Counted from the stretch's first letter, positions 37,922-51,854 are shown. The stretch: DNA of 64,000 nt from Toxotes chatareus (GCA_016801885.1 CM028901.1:11713283-11777282); one strand, 5' to 3'. Notes: a model not told the origin generated them from the sequence alone. Translations and numbers: made by a program.

Positions 37922-39837
37922 CTGCAGATCTATATGTGTGTCTGTAGCTCACTGAAATTAAAATGTCACAGTGTGTTTTAATCGAGAGCTTAGTTGGGGC
38001 ACTGTTCAAGCTGTCAGTGACATAACAAGACCGTTTTTTTCTTCTATTGAGATTTAATACTTAATGTCATTACTAAATCCAAGAAGTTGACTTTTCTGCT
38101 CTTGTGGAGAACATTCTGAAAGAATCTCAGCTGGGTTATATGAGTTTTTTATGTTATTCTTAACATAAAGACCCTATTTCCATGCATATAGCACAGCGCA
38201 CAGCTTCGTGACATTTAAGAGGTGTTTAACCTCGCCATCAACCGAAAGTTTGTTGACTCACCACATGCCAACTCATCAGAGAGACTGAGCAGGAGATGTG
38301 TCATTGGCAAATCAAACCAAGTCGAGGCCATGCTGTGCAAGGTGCAATTATGTTCCGGGTTAGTTTCTTTTTTTTTTTTTTTCCACTTTAGTGTGTATTG
38401 ATATTTAGACAACTCAGAAGTCACTCACTGCTTTTAGGTATGTTTATATTTTTTTCCTTCCTTATAATTTTCTTCCCTGTCTTTGTTCTTCAAACCCCAC
38501 CAGAAACAGGAACAGCATCCATTTATCCACAAATGAACGCTGGCTGTATGAAAATAAAGCGGCAGGGCAGTAACATTCTCATTGTACCGTCTTTGGAGTG
38601 AACAACATGGCCAAAAAATAAAATTTGATTTTAATCAGTCTTTTTTGCTCTGTAAAATGCAGCAAGATATTTTTATACCAGTTATCACTTATGTATATGG
38701 ATGGTGGAGATAATCTAATTAAGCAGAGCTCAAACTTTCAAAGTAATAATCAGTTTCAGCATGTTTTTTTAGCTGTATTACTCTCTTCACAGTTTACAGG
38801 ACTGTTGTGATCTCTTTGACTGTAAAAACGCACATTTTGTACAGTATAATTGCCCAGTTTTCACCATGGAGATATTTGGCACAGCATTAAAAAATATATC
38901 TGAATTAATCATATTAATTTGATATATACACCAACCCTATTCCATCTGTAGTGTCATGTATCCCTGATCTAGTGGCAGCACCTTGATTAAATCCATTGGA
39001 TTATGAATTGTGGATAGTGGAAAATGCATATTCAGAGAGGTACAGTCCTTGTAAGTAAAATCAAAGGTAATATGGTGCAGTTTGCTGTATTATCAATAGT
39101 ATTTTTAGGGACTGTAACACGTGTAACAGCAATGTGTGCCAAAATCTAGCTTGCTGTGATAGATGGATCCTGTGCAGATCATTGATCTGTCCACTGACGG
39201 ATTCACACAAAAGCTGTGGCTTGTTCTAGCCTGTTTGTTGTCCATGTCCACAATCATTTCATACTTGGTCACAGTAATGTTTTCATTAAGTTCACCTGTT
39301 CCCTATAATATAATTGCATATGTAATGGCTCAATCTACAGTCCATTAATTAGCCACGCTCCTCCTGCAGAGGCCTTTATGCCTCAGTTAAGTTGTGTTGT
39401 TGTGTATTAAATAATATTCAACCTCTGACATTTTCAGGAATATTCAGCTACGTAACCACACAACCAAACACCCACACACACACACACACAAATGCCACAA
39501 GACCGTGGGATCAATAGCATTTCCTTCTATTAGCTGCTTAATTAAGCCTCTGACTGATGGCATTTCAGATCAGTAGAGGAATTGGTAGAAAAAGACCCCT
39601 TACCTCAATTAACATGGGAAAGATCAATAACAGAAAGCTGGTTCCCGAATGATAAATAAAAGGGAATATGTGTGCAGTGGGGGGCATGCTAGGTAATTTA
39701 GCTCAAGTACTTTATTCAGGGGAGGTGGTTTGTGGAGCAGTGGGAGGGCAGGAATTACAAGATTGGGGATAATTGTGGTGACGGGTCTCAACAACGGCGT
39801 TAACCTCAGACAGAGTAAGGGGGCCCGGCTTGGAAGT

Positions 39838-39871
39838 GGCTAAGAGGCTTAGCCGCTAATGCAGCATTAGC
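39838..39871. promoter_or_regulatory. Two abutting palindromes with TAAT/ATTA cores (copy 2)
   Basis: Identical duplicate of the element at 34,737-34,770. If it is a functional element, the duplication doubles its dosage. Confidence 0.35.
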
Positions 39872-42287
39872 CTCGCACATGAAACAAGTATCTGCGCTTT
39901 CACATATACACACAAATGTAGAAGACGAGGCATATTCACACACACACATAATGCCGTCAAGTATATGCTTTTCTCATTAAGACATATGAAAGGCTTCTAA
40001 AGACTCAGGGAGAATTCCATTAGTGCTCTGTCAAGCCTAACTCTTTACTCATGCTCGCACCAAGTGTTGAGTGTGTTTGCAACGGTTGTCACAGGACTAA
40101 AACACATATTAAAACCCAGCAGGGTAAAGCCAGATGGATGGGGACGACTTATAACTGTGGATCAATACTATTATGTGAATGAAGGGCATAAGTTACCCAG
40201 ACCAATAAAAGGGTCTTACACTTTGACTGAAAGGCATAACACAATACTGCTTATTGAAGAACAGGGCAGTCGCAGATAGATCCTGTGAAGAATTATAACA
40301 AATAAACTTTTAAGTCACCAGTTTCACATAAGAAGGGAACTTCGTGCTTGTTTCACAACATGCACATGCAGCTTGAACGGTGTGGTGTTTTTGTGTGGCT
40401 TGATTAGATCAAATAAAAGTAGGAGGCCTTTGTTTTCAGACACTTTCCTAATGCTCTTTCAGCTTCTTCACTTTTAATTAATTAGTGCATTCGGTTGTGC
40501 TGCTGTTGCTTCCGAGTTTAATGTATTGTTGAAAAATGCAGGAGGCAGGCAAATTAAAAATAGTGAACTATAAAGTAGATAATGCTATTTTTTTTATTAT
40601 CTGGTGTGCCATCTGGACCAACTTTATTTTAATCTGTAAAAAAAAACTGCCCATGTAAGGCCAAATGTTAAAAAACAGGATATGGCATAAGCCTGAATTT
40701 CAGTTTTAACAACCTTATTGACTGCCCTCTAAAAGAGTTTACCTTCCAGAAGTTTCCAGTGTTGTATCAGAGGCTCCTCTAGTCTGACAGAAGGAGAATT
40801 ATCCCCTTTTTTCGCCTAAAAAAAGGGTCAAGACTCAAACTTAATTTTGGTATCCATCTCTAAAAATCCATGAACTCCCCATGAAATGATGCCACATAGA
40901 TTAAAGACATCCTCTAAAGCAGACTAAAGTGAGTTCTAGTGGGTTTACCATCCATTTTATCCCAAAGAGAGACCTTCAGAGATAAGAACCATATTAGTGA
41001 GCTGCCTGGCCCACTCCCCGTGGACCTGCCCTGTCTGCTCTCTCCACTTCAGCACTGTGATGGAACAACATTTATAGAGCGAGGATTTTGGAGATGAGAG
41101 CAGAAGTCCAGGTTTCCATCCAGCTGCTGTCAGTTAAAACAGAGCACACACGAGCACGTGTTCAACATTGCACGTGTGTCCATGTGGTTATTGTTAAAGT
41201 CACTGTCAGAATCCAAACCAGTGACAGGTAGAAAAGTTTTGTACAGTTTTCTCAAGTGAACCTGCCAGAGGCGATAATAAGACACAAAGGAGCGCTGCCA
41301 TCATTTTATTTCCAAACTGCTGGATTCTCTGTCCTCAACTGTTCACATTTTAGGACAGGGAGTCCAGATGGGGGGGGGGGTTGATTTTCAGTGTGAGCAG
41401 ATGGCAGAACAAAACAGAAGAGAGCAGGCAAACAGAGAGGCTCAGACTGGGAGACAGGACAAAAGAATCAATTAATAAGGGATTGCAGTCAATGTGAGAA
41501 GACAAATGAAGAGGCATGTTAAAAAAAATTAAAACCACAATATATTCCACTGAACCAGCTCCCAGATATGACAGATCAAAGAGCAGCTCCTACCTAAAAA
41601 CACTTGTTCTAATGGAATTATCACTGAAGAACAATTGTCTGCTGCGACATTGGGGGGGGAAAGGTGCTAATGGCTTGAATCCCGTTGTGGTGAGAGACCG
41701 GAAACTGGAGAGGTTCTGGCTCATTCAGCTCCACTGGGAAGAGGTGGATAGAAAATTGAACCATAATTCACCAGGCCACTAAGGCTTCGAGTATTTCTTT
41801 AATTTACGCAAGAAATTAATGTGGGCTCAGATGTGCTGCCTGCTACCGAAAGTGAAATGGATGTAAAGTATTCATACTTGGTCTGCGACGCTCTATGCTT
41901 GTTGGCATCACACATGACTAATCATTTGAAATCCACACATTAATTACTGAGCGATTAAAGGTTCTAGCTTCATCTCTTGATCCTGATATGATGTGAATGC
42001 TCTACTACCAATAATAATAAGATTAAGTTGAGGTATGACTGGAAAGACTTATGGTTTTATGGTTTCACATCACAAAAGAAGCAGTTCGGCTTCAGGGGAT
42101 GTGATTAAATAGTTGTACATTATTGTTGCAGGCTCAAAAGCCCTGCTTTGAGTGTGATCAGAGTCATATTTTATGTTAGGGTTTCTTTTATATAACATGT
42201 AGTGATTTTTTTTCTCCTTCTTCTTTTGCTCTGTGCTTTATGTTTACACCCCGTACCCTTCTTTCTGCCTTTTAGACTGAAATCACT

Positions 42288-45200
42288 CGCCATGGAAAAT
42301 GTTTGGTTTAGGGTCAGAGGCTTTCAAGCTGTGAGGCACGCTCCCCTGGGGAGGCACAAGAGAGTTAAAGGGGCAAGACACTGTTGTGAGATGAAAGGGA
42401 CAGGTGCTTGCAGGTGTTCTAAACCAACAGGAAACGTAGTTATTGTAGTTTTGGCCGTTGATTTGGCCCACTTATCAACACAGTCGGCAGCTGGAGCTGC
42501 AGCAGAGGCTGTGACACACAGCTCATGGGGGCAGTTATGTTACTTTAAACCGCTGATGCTTGATTGTAGCAATCTATGTTAAATTTCATACTCCTTCTCT
42601 GAGTCAACTCAGTCAAATCTGAACACATAGACATGATATATCAATCCTGACTTACACTTCCTGGGGATACAATTATCTCCAGTGCCCTTTGTGAAGATAC
42701 ATCCATAAATCTGCTTAGAAATCATTTAAAAGTAATTGTACTTATTACTGCAGAACTTGCTTGAGAATCATCACATTTTTAAGTTTTCTTGAGAATCAAA
42801 GCAATCCTCTGATAGTTATAGGTATATTGCCAAATGGAACTGCTAATAGCTAAATTGGCATACTTTGAATGGTCCAATTTCCTAAAATGTAACCAAATAT
42901 AGGCTAAAAAAATGGGGCTTCAGTTGTAGGACACAGTTAAATAATCACTCCATGGAACCGTACCTCCTGCTGAGAGCCCCCAATATTTGAACTGTGGTTC
43001 CAAAACACTGAACAAGATTATCCCCCAAACAGAAGTAGGACAAAGACTAATAAAAGAAGTGACAAAATCCATTAATATGAACTTTCTTCATGGTGTGCGA
43101 ATGATATTTTTTTTGACAATAATGAGGCTCTGATGGTTCTTATGTTCCTGGCATACTGACAAATCTCCTCTGTGCATTCATATACAGAATTCAAATACAG
43201 TTTGTCCTGTGTTTTCAGCCCAGCGGGGTTGACACAGGGACATGGGGGGGCCAGCTGTTTCAGTTTTGTCTGGGAGTTGGGCTGACAGTGTCAGACTGTA
43301 GTATTTATAATATAATATATAAGTTATGCAGCAGGAAACCTAAACCTAATGAAGAGAACTGTAATTATTCATTGCTCTGGTTATCTGTGTGTGCTTTTCT
43401 CTCTCTGTCCTCCTGTCTCCCTCGTCTATCTCTGTGTCTCCCTCCTTTATGCTTCCAGCAGGTTATGGTACAGCGAATGCACTGACTTTTTTTTTGACAC
43501 CCGAGTGAACATAAGGCTCAAAAAAAAAAAAAAACTAGCCATCTACAACCCTAACCTCTCTGTGAACTCTTGCGAGATGCCGACTCATAAATACACAGCT
43601 TACAGCTACACAGCGTAATGTGCCTTCAGCAAAAGAACATTCTCATCCGCATCCACTTCACCAGTTTGCACACTACATATTGAGCTATCCGCTCAGTCCA
43701 TTTACTGTGGTTGAAGCGGCAGCTCATATCTCACAGGCTCTCTCGTTTTTTTTGAGCATCAGAAACTATCAAGCATTTTTACTTAAAATTATAAAGAGAA
43801 GAGAGAAAGGATTGATTACACTTTCTTTGCTAACTGTATTTACACACTAATTACTTACCAAAGAACTGCTGACTTTGGATAAAGGGGATGACTGTGCAGT
43901 GTGTACAGCCAGTGGAAACAAGTCTGTCTTGTATTCATAGTAGGAAGCAGCGAGTGTTGAAGATACCGTTCTCTTTAGGAAAGCAATCTGCTATTTTCTG
44001 ACAGACTTTTGATGAGGAATTTAATTTCCTTTTAGGTGTGAACTCTTAATGAATGGCTTTTTACAGCCAGACAGCGCTAGTTTTTTAAACAGTTTGTTGT
44101 ACTCATTATAGCAAGCATCTATTATTCAGTGTACTTCATAATAGCTTTTCTATGCTGTTTGCATTATTACCTATGTGGCCCATTACCCTGACAGGGATTG
44201 TAGAATATCAGAGCGACAGAAATGCAAACAAGTAAAGCTTTGTGCAGAAGCAAATTAATCCCCATAAAGGGTTTTGTTTAGGTTAGTAACACTTTTCTCT
44301 ATTCTGTTATGAGGAAATGTAACAGTGCAAAATTTAAGAATCGTTTAAGATACAATACTTAATTAGTGTTAGGATTATCTAGACAAAACTCACTTTGGGT
44401 TTGCTTGTAGTTGCTGTAGCACAGAAGAGTCTGTCTGAAAAAAAGTCTTAAGCAGCAAATTTATGGTGCCACAGATTTAAGGCTCCTCATTTAAAGTTTT
44501 TAACAATTTATACTGAAAGATAAAATTTTCACCTGGATTTCATGTCTGTAGCTAGCACCCTTTTCACTTTACAATAACCATGGTCCTCTTGTGATGAGGA
44601 GAACTCACAGTGTTACTGATTATGCATGAGTACCTTAAAGTAACGTAACGATAAATGGTTAGATTAAGCTGTATTGTATTTTAAAAGATTTTCTTCTTCT
44701 TTTGAATCAGATGTTTTAGTATTTGAAAAAGACACATAGATTTCTATGTTCCCTTTTTGTCTTGTTTGTTTCATGGTCAGGGAAACTGAAATTGCCACAG
44801 CTGTTAAACAGGTTTGAGAGAGACTTACAAAAGAAATGTGACTGGCTGAGAACATAATGATTCCTCAACATGTATTCCACTTCACCTAAGCCTTTTGTGC
44901 AACATGAATATGCGCCCTGCTCATATGAACAAAAGTAGCATATGAGTGTGTTTGGATCATTGGCCATGTGCAGAGGACATAGAGTTTGGGCTGTTCGTTG
45001 TGATTGTGCTGTTAAAATTAGAGCCTGTACGCAGTGGCATTGTGATGACAACTGTGTGATTGCGATTCATCTGCAGTCCACATACAGTGTGTTGTCCCCC
45101 ATATGAAAGCAAATGCACGTTCTCATTTTTTTGGGGAACGCATTCTCAAACAAGGATCTATAAAAGTCCTACTTTTCTGGGGTCATTGTTCACCGTGCGT

Positions 45201-46904
45201 GCTGAGAAAACAACTTCTGAGAAAACCACAAAGCATAAAGGCTGTATGTTCCAGCAGTGTTGCTCATCCTCGTAGCTTACACCCAGTGTAGAACCATTGT
45301 TAAATAGCTTCACCAAACATGGAAACAGATTAAGTCCTCTGCCAGGCTATTTGTGTTGCTTGCCAAACTGACATTCATGAAATTAGGCTCCATCTCTAAT
45401 TGCCGAACATTTCACCCCAGGCAGGGACAATTACATTGATATGTTCTGTTATGATTGTTGTTGTTGTGTTATTTGCATTAGAAGCATAAGAAACGGTTAA
45501 TAACCTATTTAAAAAAGACACAGATTAGACTTGTTGTTCTCTACACGTTTGAATGGAATGGTTACACATGGTACTAGCATCTGATTATTTTACAGGGCAG
45601 TAGGTGCACTGTGTTAATCCACATGTAACCATAGCAACAGTAACAGTAATGGCTTCACTCTACACAACCAATTAACTAACTAATGTAAGTAATCGATACT
45701 GATGGAAACAAACTGATAATTTGAACACAGCCTATATGTAACTGTTTTCTTTGGAAAGTGGCCAAAGTAAAACCTCAGTAATATTCCTCCATGTCACCCT
45801 GACGTAGAAAATTTGGGATTCAGAGTGGAAAATACCAAACATCTGGAGTTCTTTGGTGGCGTCCCTTGCCTCTGCCCTGCCTGCTATTTTTGTACAGAAC
45901 ATTGTTATCTCTTACATGTCAGTCATGGAGCTTCATACATGAAGACAGACACACACAAACAAACACAAGTCCCAAGCACTTACATAATCTTTCCCTTGTC
46001 AAAAGATTTGGTAAACAAATCTATCACTCTGGTGACTGATTTGGTTAGTCAGCCCAGACTGGCAGACATTACACAGTGAGCTCTGGGCTTTCTACTCCAC
46101 AATGCTTTTCATTATTTACCACCACTGTAGAGCTGAACAGTCCAAAAATAGGCATCCCAGTGTAACAATGTAATGTGTCAATTTGAAATGACAGCATAAA
46201 ATAATTAAGATCTGATTTTGTATATGTGTTGGTTTGAGACAGACAGAGGTAGAGAATATGTGTGTGTGTATGTCTGTGTGTGGGTATTTGTACCTTAGGG
46301 GTTCTGAGAAGCAGTAGGAGATCCTCACAGACAGACAGACAGACTCTGTGTGTGTGTCTGTGTCTGTGTGTGTTTATTTGTGTATGCCTCTGTATTGGAA
46401 TACATGTATGCGAGTATATTGTATTTATGCATGTATCTGGACATGTGGCCATTTAGCCGCGTTTCTTGTTAGAAAAGATGGTTCTGATCGACAGCACCAA
46501 CACAGTGAGAGTTTCAAAAAGAGCTCTTACTGTAGAGGCAGGACACACACCGGACCTTTCACTGTCCTTGGATGGACAGGCGAATACACACATACCATTT
46601 AGAATGGTTTACCTTTAGGATATTGGCTTCAAACTTAATTTTAAAGTTTAAACTATCTGACCAGGCACTTTAGTGGCCAGAAATTCACCCCTGTGGTGCT
46701 TTATTTTATTTATTTATTTTTGCGTTTTTAGAATGATTGACTTGTGGTATATAATTTCAGGTGCGGCTCCAAGTATGAATTATAAATGTAGGTAAACAAA
46801 ACAAAATGTTTTTGATATTTTGAATATAATGATTTCAGGTCTTGTGCTAAATTATTCATAGCGTACTAACAAGTTTCTCATTTACTTCCTCTCCTCTTCC
46901 TTTC
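42288..46904. other. Unannotated non-coding sequence
   Basis: Directly after the duplication a 97-codon frame opens at an ATG in a favourable context (GCCATGG, ATG at 42,292) and ends at 42,582, but its product is unrecognised. Poly-A and poly-T runs lie at 43,486-43,533. The remainder is AT-rich with loose GT/GACA repeats near 46,258-46,380. No gene can be supported. Confidence 0.6.
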
Positions 46905-47210
46905 TTCCTTTCTTTGGATCCCTGTTAGTTTCCACAAAATGGTGGCCACTCTTCACAGCAACACAACAACAACAAACAAAATAAACAGTAGTTAAAATCA
47001 CACTGTCAACAAAACAAAAAAGACAAAACAAGTCAAAACACAGAAAATTAGAAAAGTTATAGTACATGTAAAACAATAAACAATAGAAACATCCTATGAA
47101 AACAAAAACAGAATTGGCACAAATACACAAGAAGAAGAAGAAGAAGAGGAGAATCAAAACAAAGATTCAGGACCAGTAACAACCACAATAACATGTATAT
47201 GCTCCTATGT
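46905..47210 (-). repeat. A-rich teleost interspersed repeat
   Basis: GGATCCCTGTTAGTTTCCAC, AAAATGGTGGCCACTCTTC, a long A/CA-rich middle and CAATAACATGTATATGCTCC occur in the order of a known fish repeat of the type 'atccccattagct...ctactcttcctggggtcca...aacatgtatgctcc'. It contains an (AGA)n patch at about 47,130-47,148. The frame across it on the minus strand is Phe/Cys-rich and an artefact. Strand and boundaries are approximate. Confidence 0.45.
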
Positions 47211-48984
47211 TTCTACCTCTCTCAGTTCCATCCTTTTTCTTTTTTTACCAGTGTGTCCTTCTCATTGTAGTCCACCAAGCCTTTGGCAGGAGTGTGTTAT
47301 CAACACCTGTCACTGCACATGCAACAGATATACACACCGCCTGCCCATCATCTAATTAAAGGGGAGAGAGCCAGAGAACAACAGATCCATCACAAATCAC
47401 AAATCATGCTGTAGTACTATTACATGTCCTATATGTCCTTAGATATGCTTCCAAGTCACCAACAGGGCATTTGATGTCTCTTACTCACTAATGGAAATGT
47501 GGCATGGACTAATATGAGGTGCATGTGCGATACCAAGATTTATTCCATGCTGTCGGCTGCTTCTAGCTCCAGGAGCTCCTCGGGGAACCGTTGTCGCCTC
47601 TAGAGTAACATATAAACGGCTTTATTGTCTCTCCCATATATTTTCCTTTCAATGAAGCATTTCCTACTGAAGCACTGGCTCTCAGCTCTGGCCAATGCCA
47701 CATCACATTATCCATGGAGATTGAAACCCCAAGCTCCTCCTGCTTTGGATAAATTCTGTATCATTGCTTTCTCTTTTACCTCGGCACCTTAGCCTGGATT
47801 GGTAATGGATACACGGAAACAGGGTTACTGCTTTTCTTTCTCTTGGAGGGAGAAAATGCTTTTTTTTTCCACTCGGGGCTGGGAAACTATGTGTTGCTAC
47901 ACGTGGGAATGCCTCATACGCAGTGCACTGCCTCTTGGCTATTTAATTTGAACTGGAAATCCATAAAGTTGTATTCATTGCTCCTGACTGCAGCAGTGAG
48001 AGGTAATTGAAGTGCTGTTAGAACTACAATAAAGATAGCAGAGCATATGGAGTGGCACTTTGTAATACTGATTTTGCCAAATGGCAGTATATTCACCAGT
48101 GAAAGATCTTCATACAGATGATTTTTATTTCAGAACTTTTTAAAATTTTAAATTTTCTTTAATGATCTCAGGTCACATCATTTGCTGTTATATATGGAGA
48201 GCATGACCTGACTGAGAACAACATCATCTAACACAACATACTCACACAGACATGAATAATCTGACAAAAAGATATATATGAAGATATATGAAGTCCTGAC
48301 ATGCAAGATACTACCATATTTTTTTTTTCCATCACTCCATCACCAAACGTGTTACTCAAATGTGTAACATTTGCCAAACACAATAGTGTATTCCTCATCC
48401 CCAAAGTATGTTTTTTAGTGGTAACATCCAGACACAATTATAACTTGAAACATATTAAACAATTTTGGACATTGCTCTGTAATACTAGAGGTAACCACTG
48501 ACAGCGCTGCTCTTTTATTTCCACATTTTCCACATGGATCATCAGCTGGTGAGGATTCAGACTTTTTTTTACTGGAAATGTTAACATTCAGGTGGAGAGA
48601 AATTGATAGAATCAATAGTTGTTGGCTGGAAATGAGAAGCCTGCTTTTGTTTATTTCTGTGTGAAACTGAAGGCCCATTGAATCAAATATCATTATGTAG
48701 TTTGAGTGGTAAATCTGCCGTCGTTATCACAATAAACTGTAAACATGGCATGCGAGAACAGAAAGCTGGATAGGCATAGCAACAATAACTGAGTCAGCTG
48801 GTGGTGTTTATTTTATGCTTGTACATAAAATTCTCCAAGCTCTGTCACTAAAACCGAACATCTAAGTTGCTGCATTTCATGCCTCAGGATCACCTCTGAA
48901 TGTCTCCAAGTTTGTGGAGCCCCACCACACTTCACTTACGGCCCATTATACTTTAAATCTATGCATTCACAGAAATGCAAAACA

Positions 48985-49020
48985 CTTTGTATAAAAGCAT
49001 CTGCCAAGTCACACATGTAA
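48985..49020 (+). repeat. Degenerate 'ATAAAAGCGTCTGCTAAAT' teleost repeat
   Basis: CTTTGTATAAAAGCATCTGC followed by CAAGTCACACATGTAA matches the core of the common fish motif 'tttggataaaagcgtctgctaaat'. It is the opposite orientation of the fragment at 27,791. Confidence 0.45.
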
Positions 49021-50035
49021 TTCATTTACCGTAAAAAAACACTGTGGTATTTATGAAAATGTCAAACACGGTGCCTCATGGCCAATGAATTAAGAACGGC
49101 TAAAGAAAACAAAATGGGAGTTCTTTTGAAATTCTGTGCACACAAGTCTGATTCAGATTTTATAGCGGAAGAGAAGAGGCTTGAAAGGGCAACTTTCAGT
49201 GAGAGATGCTCACATCCCTTTTTACTTAGCACTTATAAAAATGGAGGTTGTTAAACGGCCACCAGCTACATCCACCGGATCTTATGCAATATGCACACAC
49301 ACGTTATCCCCCTTTCCGTATTTTTAACGATGCAGAGAAGAGAACATGCTCAGTTTTCTTGTGTCCCCCGCACACGACAGAAATAAAAGGTTGTTTACAG
49401 TTCAGATATAGTAAACCCTTCTTTACCCCTCCTTCAACTTTCCGTCACAGGAAACCAATTACGACTGATGCTGCTTTAGCAACAAACCGTAGAACAGAAA
49501 CAGCTTCACCCACATGTGTGCACATGAGTGTGTCATTGCATATTGTGCACTGCAGTCATCATCTTTTACTATACACAATGTCTGATTCTATATTCTTGGA
49601 TCTTTGTTTTTTGTTTTTTTTTGTGTGTGTGCACAAAAATCTAAAAAGACTCGAGTGTGTGTGTGTGTGTGCATGTTTCCCAGGGGAACTCCATAGGCCC
49701 TAATTGCAATAGTGAGCTTTTCTCTGCGGTTACCATCGGTTACAATCTGCCAGAGCCCTTGTTTGCATTGGTTTATGTCGACATCAAACCACATACGCTC
49801 TATGGCAAGTTGAAGTACACCTTATCTGATTCGCCAGCAATTCTCGACCACTTAGACACACTCACTGAAGACCTGACTACAGCTCGTTTGTTGTGTTTGC
49901 TCGGTGTTTAAAGGGGAATGTTTACCTGTATGTGGAAACCTTCGCAATGGCTCATCCCACGCTGAATGCATCTCGATCAATATGACATTATAACTATGGT
50001 GAACCTTGGATTGTGCTTTGCTTTTCTGCTCAGTG

Positions 50036-50037
<2 letters not shown>

Positions 50038-50071
<34 letters not shown>
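50038..50071. repeat. (CA)n microsatellite
   Basis: About 17 CA units. Confidence 0.93.
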
Positions 50072-50076
<5 letters not shown>

Positions 50077-51116
50077 AACAGAAGCATTAGTAGGCTCACA
50101 GTGTATGTCCTTGACAATGGAGGATCATGACTGATGGACTAGTTTATTATGCAATATTTCTCTCTAAGGGATGCTTCTGCTTCCACTTCTTTAGCTTAAA
50201 CAGCAGCAGCACGCTCGTCTGCCACCCCGCTGTCTGCCCTCAATGATCAAAGACGAGAACGGGATTTAGATATGGTTACATCTGTCTTTTCAAAGCAACC
50301 CAGTGTGTGCAGAAAGATGAGAAAGCAACAACCTAAAATGCATTGTCTCTCCTCTCCAGGGTGGGTTTGAGTCTCTTTTACTTCTGACCACAAGTGATAT
50401 GACAGTTTGCTGAACACACTGGGGGCACATTTGTACATCACTGAACTTTTGCAGTTGTAAGTTCACAGAAACAGGATTTTTAATTGGTTGGTGTTTAGTT
50501 AATGAGATTTTTAGCCACATTAACTAACTTGCAGTCTTTTTCTTCGCTCCTTAATGGGCACATTGCTACATGTATTTGCATGTTAATCTGTCTAGCGTCA
50601 TTTAGCGACTTTTTGAGCAGGCTTTAGCTGCTTTACAGCAGCTCCACAACAGTTTTCATCCATGTCCTCAGTTTCACACACTGACCATATGCTGTCCAGC
50701 CATATATCAGACTTTGACCTTGTCTTGTTATGCACTGTGTGGGAAAGACTGATCCAATCACAGATCTAGAGTTCACTTTAAAGTGGCATGTGTGCTTGAA
50801 AACATGATTTAACAATTTCTAACTCTGGCCTTTGTTGCTGTTGCTGCTCTCCTCTTGTTTTTGTCTTTTGTTTCACATTTCTGGAGAATAGCTCAACAAC
50901 CTCAGATAATTTATATACAGTAGCCATGAAATATTTATAGATGATAATTGTGCATACATGCATGACAAGGACGTTGCACAGTGCACTTGCTGTAAAGCAC
51001 AGTGCTGCACGGTACCTCGTGTACTCCATTTCATGGTGGATAGCAGTTTTCTGCACAGTTTACGTAAAGAAAATATCTGGATGCCTGCGCATGCATGGGT
51101 GTTTGCTGTGTGTATT

Positions 51117-51119
<3 letters not shown>

Positions 51120-51147
<28 letters not shown>
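51120..51147. repeat. (TG)n microsatellite
   Basis: About 13 units following a short T run. Confidence 0.93.
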
Positions 51148-51313
51148 ACACAATATTTCATTCGCCCGCCGCCACTCTCAAGGTTAATGTATACACAGAT
51201 AATAGAGATGATGTTCTGGAAAGTGTCCTTACTTCTGTCGGGGAATCGCTACTACATTGCATTACAGAGCTCATCAGCATGATGGAACAAGCTCCTTAAC
51301 ATCTCTTTACAGC

Positions 51314-51317
<4 letters not shown>

Positions 51318-51348
<31 letters not shown>
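51318..51348. repeat. (CA)n microsatellite
   Basis: About 14-15 units, only 170 bp from the TG tract upstream, so the two could pair as inverted arms. Confidence 0.93.
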
Positions 51349-51349
<1 letters not shown>

Positions 51350-51854
51350 CTACCTCTTAACAGGTTGACAGCACTGTGCTGACACTCATGAGCTTTCACT
51401 TCATGCACCTCACCGCCCCCATAACCCCTCAGGTCCAATTCTATGTAGCACAGTTAACCTTGCACCTTTTGAGCCTCAAGTGCTGCATATGAAATGCGGG
51501 ACTGTCTGTTTCACCTTTACTTGTTTTATCTGTCGGCTTTGCCAACAGTGTGAACTGCTTTTAAGTGTAGCGGGGCCTAGTTTTCATGTCTCTGAATGAT
51601 ACTTACTCTGGCTCTGCAAATAATGTTCAAGATATACATTGTCTATCAGTAGCCACCCAGAATACACAAAAAACTATTTAAGATTCATTAAAAAAACTAT
51701 TTCCAACCAAATTCAAATGTGATATAAAGTCCAGACAGAAAGTATATTATATAGGGTATTCACACTCTGTGTTTCAGGACATTCAAATCTGAAATAAAAT
51801 AATGGATACTACATTAAAGTGTCAAGTAGTAGGCTCAACATAGAAAGAACTGTG

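Larger units (their letters stand above)
37178..42287 (+). repeat. 5.1 kb tandem duplication, copy 2
   Basis: The 5,110-bp second copy starts directly after the last base of copy 1 and ends at GACTGAAATCACT before unique sequence starting CGCCATGG. The base before copy 1 (A) differs from the last base of the unit (T), and the base after copy 2 (C) differs from the first base of the unit (G), so the junction has no microhomology. Larger differences from copy 1 are a replaced block near 39,958-39,967, an extra ATT-type trinucleotide near 41,190, a shortened C run near 41,016 and an inserted GT near 42,253. Confidence 0.97.
47211..51854. other. Unannotated non-coding sequence
   Basis: Contains three CA/GT microsatellites (50,038; 51,120; 51,318) and one short repeat core at 48,985. 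Open frames of up to 151 codons (49,248-49,703) have no recognisable product. Confidence 0.6.

Noticed and set aside
32073..42287. CRISPR or other prokaryotic repeat array
   Set aside because: There are only two 5 kb copies, no short regularly spaced repeats, and the whole window is vertebrate-like.
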